From positions 62,001-126,000 of the forward strand of contig CAUJCR010000008.1 of the NCBI GenBank assembly GCA_963169355.1: a stretch of 64,000 nt of DNA, given 5' to 3'. A program made the translations under genes and the position numbers. The notes beneath the pieces were generated by a model that had not been told where the DNA came from, made no database searches, and saw only the letters and a program-made list of their open reading frames with translations. Source of the stretch: Bacteroidota bacterium (GTDB lineage Bacteria; Bacteroidota; Bacteroidia; B-17B0; Aurantibacillaceae). Shown in pieces: positions 60,473 to 64,000 of this stretch (position 1 is the stretch's first letter; every line of letters starts with the position of its first letter).

Positions 60473-63400
60473 TTATCTAAATATCGTTAACGGACTTGTA
60501 AATGGTTTTGGATACGATGGATGATTTAACTTCACCACATAATAATAAGTTCCTACTGGTAAATCTTTACCTTTATATTTTCCATTAAATGGCACTGCAT
60601 ATCCTTTTGAGTAAAATAATTGTTCACCCCAACGGTTATACACCTCTACTTCGCAATCTGGGAATTGATAAATGAAATCAATTTGCCATACATCATTTTT
60701 ACCATCACCATTAGGCGAGAAACCGTTAGGGATGGTTATTTCAGGATATACATATACTGTAACGGTATCCGAATTTGTACAACCATTGGCATCTACTAAA
60801 GTAACTGTATAAATAGTAGTAACTGTGGTGCTAGTAGTAGGGTTTGGATTTGTAGGATTATCTAATCCCGAAATTGGTAACCAAGTAATAGTGCCTCCAC
60901 CAGGCGCTGTTGGATTTCCACCAATTGTACCTGTTCCAAAAATTGGAATACTAAGCATAGGTCCTGCATCTACACTTGGTAATGGTAAAGAATTAACAAC
61001 AATGGTATCTTGATCAATACACACACCATTAGTAGCCGTTAATACATAAGTACTTGTTCCAGTAGCAGGTGTTACGGTTGTAATTAAGGTATTAGAAATA
61101 ACCGTACCCGAAGGAATCTCAGACCATTGATAAGTAACTCCTCCATTTGAGTTAGAACCATCTAATTGTAAAGTTCCGTTTTGACAGAAGATAGTATCGT
61201 TACCTGCAATTGCATTAACGGTAAGTGTAGAGTTAATGATGAATGTAGAATCAATCACACAGCCGCCATTATCGGTTAAAACTAAAGTGTGTGTACCAGA
61301 TAATACATTCGTTAAATCTTCAGTAGTATTGCCTGTTGGAGTCCATGAATATGTGTAAGGAGTTACACCACCCGATACAGTTACGTCAATAGCGCCGTCA
61401 GGTGCGGTATTACAACTCGCATCAGTAATAGTAGCGGTAAGTGTTAGTGTTGGCGGATTAGATAAAGAATAACTATCAGTAGCTGAACAACCATTGGCAT
61501 CTTGTATAGTAATGGTATAATTTCCAGTACACAAACTATTGGTAGTAGCTGTATTCACATTGTTTGGTGTCCAAGTAAATGTATAAGGCATCGTTCCTCC
61601 AACTGGAATGGCTGTTAAAGTACCATTACAATCGTCATGACATTTAGGATTATGTAAATCTGGTGCACTAAATGCAATTGGATTGACGGTGCTAAGCGAA
61701 TAGTTTCTAATAGCTTTACAACCTGCAGCATCTGTTACCTCTACCGAATATACACCAGCGCATAATGCACTAACGGTGTTTGTACTAGCTCCATTCGACC
61801 AAGCCGTTGTATAAGTTGGTGTGCCTCCCGAAATAGTAATTGAAATACTTCCATCACACAAGCCGCTACAAGAAACATCTTCTTCTACAGATGCAATAGA
61901 TGGGGCATTAAATGATTGAACTGTATAAATTTCAGTTTTAGAACAATTTCCATCGCTTACCGTTAAGGTATAAACTCCAGGTGCTAAATTGGTTAATGTA
62001 GCCGTATTACCTGCTGGCAACCACGCATACGTATAAGTTCCAGTTCCGCCACTCACATTAACCGTAATGGAACCAGTTGATGAAGTACAAGAAGATTGAC
62101 TAACCTGAGAAGTTACTGTTAAGTCGGTAACTGCATTAATTACCACGCTTGCTGTTCTTGAACAACCATTCGCATCAATCATATTACAATAATAAACACC
62201 AGCACACAATCCAGTTAACCCAGGTGTAGTAGAATTGTCATGCACCCAATGATAAGATATTGGAGCAGTACCACCTACTGCTGTTACACTTGCTGTACCA
62301 TCGCAACTACCCGAGCAGGTTACATCAGTTGTTGTAATTGTTTCTCCAGTAATACTCGACGAACTATTAATAACAACACTTGTTGTATTTACACAACCAT
62401 TGGCATCTGTAATTTGAACAGCATATAACCCTGCACATAAATTTGTAGCCGTATTAGAAGTTTGATTATTGGTCCATAAATAAGTATAACCTGGTGTGCC
62501 ACCTACTGGATTTATGACTGCCGAGCCATTACATGCACCGCAGCTAGGTTGAGTAATAGTTGGTGTAAATGTAACTGGAGGTGTAGAACCTAAATGAGCA
62601 GGAATTTGATTATAACAGCCATTCGCATCGGTAATTGTTACCGAATAATCTCCTGTACATAATCCAAATGCTGAGTTCCCTACTTGCCCCAATGGATCAT
62701 TCCATTGTAAAGTATATGGCGCTACACCACCTGCAATATTGGTAGCAGTAAGCACACCGTTACAATCATTAAAACATATATTATCAACAGCTAACGTTGT
62801 GCTTGTAATAGTGGTAATACTTGGGATGTTATATGTAAATACATTTGTACAATTATTAGCATCTGTAATTGTAGCCGTTAATGGTCCAGGGCAAAGATTT
62901 GTTAAGGTTCCAGTATTTGCACTTGGTGTCCAAGAATAAGTATAAGGAGCAACACCACCCGTTGGTGTTAAGGCAATAGAACCATTACAATTTCCAAAAC
63001 AAGCAGCACTTGTAATACTTTCGTTATCATCAATAGCTGCTGGCTCAGTTACTACAAAACTGGTATCTACACTACAACCATTAGCATCTTCTAAATGTAA
63101 ACTATAAGTGCCTGCACCAATGTTTTCTAAATCTTCAGTAGTAATGCTTCCTGTAGGTGTCCAAGTGTAGGAATATCCTGGCACACCACCCGAAACAGTA
63201 ATATTTATAGTGCCATTAGTTGCTGCATTACAAGTAACATTAGAAATAGTGGCAGTGATACTAATAGTTGGTGGTCCGGTTAAAGTATAAGTTTCAGTTG
63301 ATGGACAAGAATTAGCGTCAGCCACGGTTACTGAATAATTTCCAGCACATAATCCATTGGCTATATTGGTTGTAGAAGTTGAAGTTGTCCAAGTATAAGT

Positions 63401-64000
63401 ATAAGGCAATATACCCCCGCTTGCAATTGTAGTTACTACACCATTACAATTATTATTACATAAAGGATTATCAACATCAGCTACACTAAATACAATTGGT
63501 GGAGGCGTTGCAATAGAGAAATTTTTAACCGCCGAACATCCAGCAGCATCAGTTACTAAAACTGAATAATTTCCAGCACATAAATTATTAATTGAATTTG
63601 TGCTAGCTCCATTCGACCAAACAATGGTATATACAGGTGTTCCTCCAGAAATTGTCATGTTTATACTACCATCGCAAACACCATTACAACTAGCACTTTG
63701 TTGGCTTGTGCTTAATAAAGGTCCATTAATTGAATTAATAGCATAAGTTTGTGTTTGTGAGCAATTACCATCACTCACAGTTAATGTATAAATACCAGCA
63801 GCTAAGTTAGTAATTGATGGTGTGTTTCCTGAAGGCAACCACGCATAAGTATAAGAACCACTTCCTCCTGTTACATTTACTGAAATGGAACCAGTACTAA
63901 CCGAGCATGATGTTTGTGCAACTTGAGAAGTAAGTGTTAAAGTTGGCGTACTATTTATAAGCACCGTGGCTGTTCTTGTACAACCATTGGCATCAGTCAT
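60473..64000 (-). CDS. SprB-repeat giant surface adhesin (C-terminal part)
   Basis: Partial: the 5' end lies beyond the window; 1175 residues are seen. About a dozen SprB-type repeats ('C.G.C.G...SGGT..Y.Y.W', 'L.AG.Y.V.VTDANGC') precede an Ig/PKD-like region. A gliding-motility-type C-terminal domain follows: IPNGFSPNGDGKNDVW, VEVYNRWGEQLFYS, PVGTYYYVVKL. The C-terminal domain directs export by the type IX system. A block of four repeats occurs twice in the same order, about 1.8 kb apart. Likely surface adhesion or gliding. Confidence 0.95.
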   Translation of the reverse strand: MTDANGCTRTATVLINSTPTLTLTSQVAQTSCSVSTGSISVNVTGGSGSYTYAWLPSGNTPSITNLAAGIYTLTVSDGNCSQTQTYAINSINGPLLSTSQQSASCNGVCDGSINMTISGGTPVYTIVWSNGASTNSINNLCAGNYSVLVTDAAGCSAVKNFSIATPPPIVFSVADVDNPLCNNNCNGVVTTIASGGILPYTYTWTTSTSTTNIANGLCAGNYSVTVADANSCPSTETYTLTGPPTISITATISNVTCNAATNGTINITVSGGVPGYSYTWTPTGSITTEDLENIGAGTYSLHLEDANGCSVDTSFVVTEPAAIDDNESITSAACFGNCNGSIALTPTGGVAPYTYSWTPSANTGTLTNLCPGPLTATITDANNCTNVFTYNIPSITTITSTTLAVDNICFNDCNGVLTATNIAGGVAPYTLQWNDPLGQVGNSAFGLCTGDYSVTITDANGCYNQIPAHLGSTPPVTFTPTITQPSCGACNGSAVINPVGGTPGYTYLWTNNQTSNTATNLCAGLYAVQITDANGCVNTTSVVINSSSSITGETITTTDVTCSGSCDGTASVTAVGGTAPISYHWVHDNSTTPGLTGLCAGVYYCNMIDANGCSRTASVVINAVTDLTVTSQVSQSSCTSSTGSITVNVSGGTGTYTYAWLPAGNTATLTNLAPGVYTLTVSDGNCSKTEIYTVQSFNAPSIASVEEDVSCSGLCDGSISITISGGTPTYTTAWSNGASTNTVSALCAGVYSVEVTDAAGCKAIRNYSLSTVNPIAFSAPDLHNPKCHDDCNGTLTAIPVGGTMPYTFTWTPNNVNTATTNSLCTGNYTITIQDANGCSATDSYSLSNPPTLTLTATITDASCNTAPDGAIDVTVSGGVTPYTYSWTPTGNTTEDLTNVLSGTHTLVLTDNGGCVIDSTFIINSTLTVNAIAGNDTIFCQNGTLQLDGSNSNGGVTYQWSEIPSGTVISNTLITTVTPATGTSTYVLTATNGVCIDQDTIVVNSLPLPSVDAGPMLSIPIFGTGTIGGNPTAPGGGTITWLPISGLDNPTNPNPTTSTTVTTIYTVTLVDANGCTNSDTVTVYVYPEITIPNGFSPNGDGKNDVWQIDFIYQFPDCEVEVYNRWGEQLFYSKGYAVPFNGKYKGKDLPVGTYYYVVKLNHPSYPKPFTSPLTIFR

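Overview
The window is an AT-rich chromosome segment from a member of the Bacteroidota. The evidence is a PorP/SprF protein beside a giant SprB-repeat adhesin with a type IX secretion C-terminus, tandem OmpH/Skp genes next to bamA, and promoters of the Bacteroidota type (TTTG, about 19-20 bases, TAnnTTTG). I cannot name a genus.

Host core, left (1-12000): the end of the division and cell-wall cluster (murG-murC-ftsQ-ftsA-ftsZ) runs rightward to a strong two-way terminator. It meets a leftward group uppS-bamA-ompH-ompH plus a small outer-membrane protein.

Inserted accessory region (about 12.1-45.6 kb, between uppS and tRNA-Ala): five parts can be told apart. (a) 12.2-16.5 kb: two small unknown genes and a metallophosphoesterase-NTPase fusion that looks like a defence protein. 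(b) 16.5-35.7 kb: one long leftward gene series that looks like a provirus. It encodes a RecA-fold ATPase, a methyltransferase-helicase of DarB/strawberry-notch type, fibre-like and virion-like proteins, and a lysis cassette (amidase, glucosaminidase, holin-like, spanin-like). It also encodes many small membrane proteins, three beta-rich capsid candidates, and a transglutaminase-fold cysteine protease candidate. No terminase, portal, tape-measure or tail-tube gene was recognised, so a tailless, membrane-containing virus is the working idea. A short LNG/VNG-type peptide motif recurs in several of these proteins. (c) 34.8-38.3 kb: regulators (two related HTH proteins and an XRE-ImmA protein), an ion channel, and two phased repeat arrays. 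(d) 38.5-42.6 kb: a complete Sdp-type peptide toxin system (SdpC, SdpA, SdpB, SdpI-like immunity, CPBP protease) with a divergent DCC oxidoreductase. (e) 43.0-45.7 kb: a striking helically phased AAT array, two small genes and a large serine recombinase whose frame ends inside tRNA-Ala.

Host core, right (45.6-53.4 kb): tRNA-Ala(GGC), the rimP-nusA-infB operon with a probable leader attenuator, then acpP-fabF-rnc. A 166-bp palindromic repeat follows rnc and has a second copy near 7.3 kb.

Right end (53.7-64 kb): a type IIG restriction-modification enzyme with a small partner that ends in a clamp-binding-like motif, two unknown genes, a phosphatidylserine decarboxylase, PorP/SprF, and the C-terminal part of a SprB-like adhesin that runs off the window. 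All family assignments come from reading motifs; no database search was possible.
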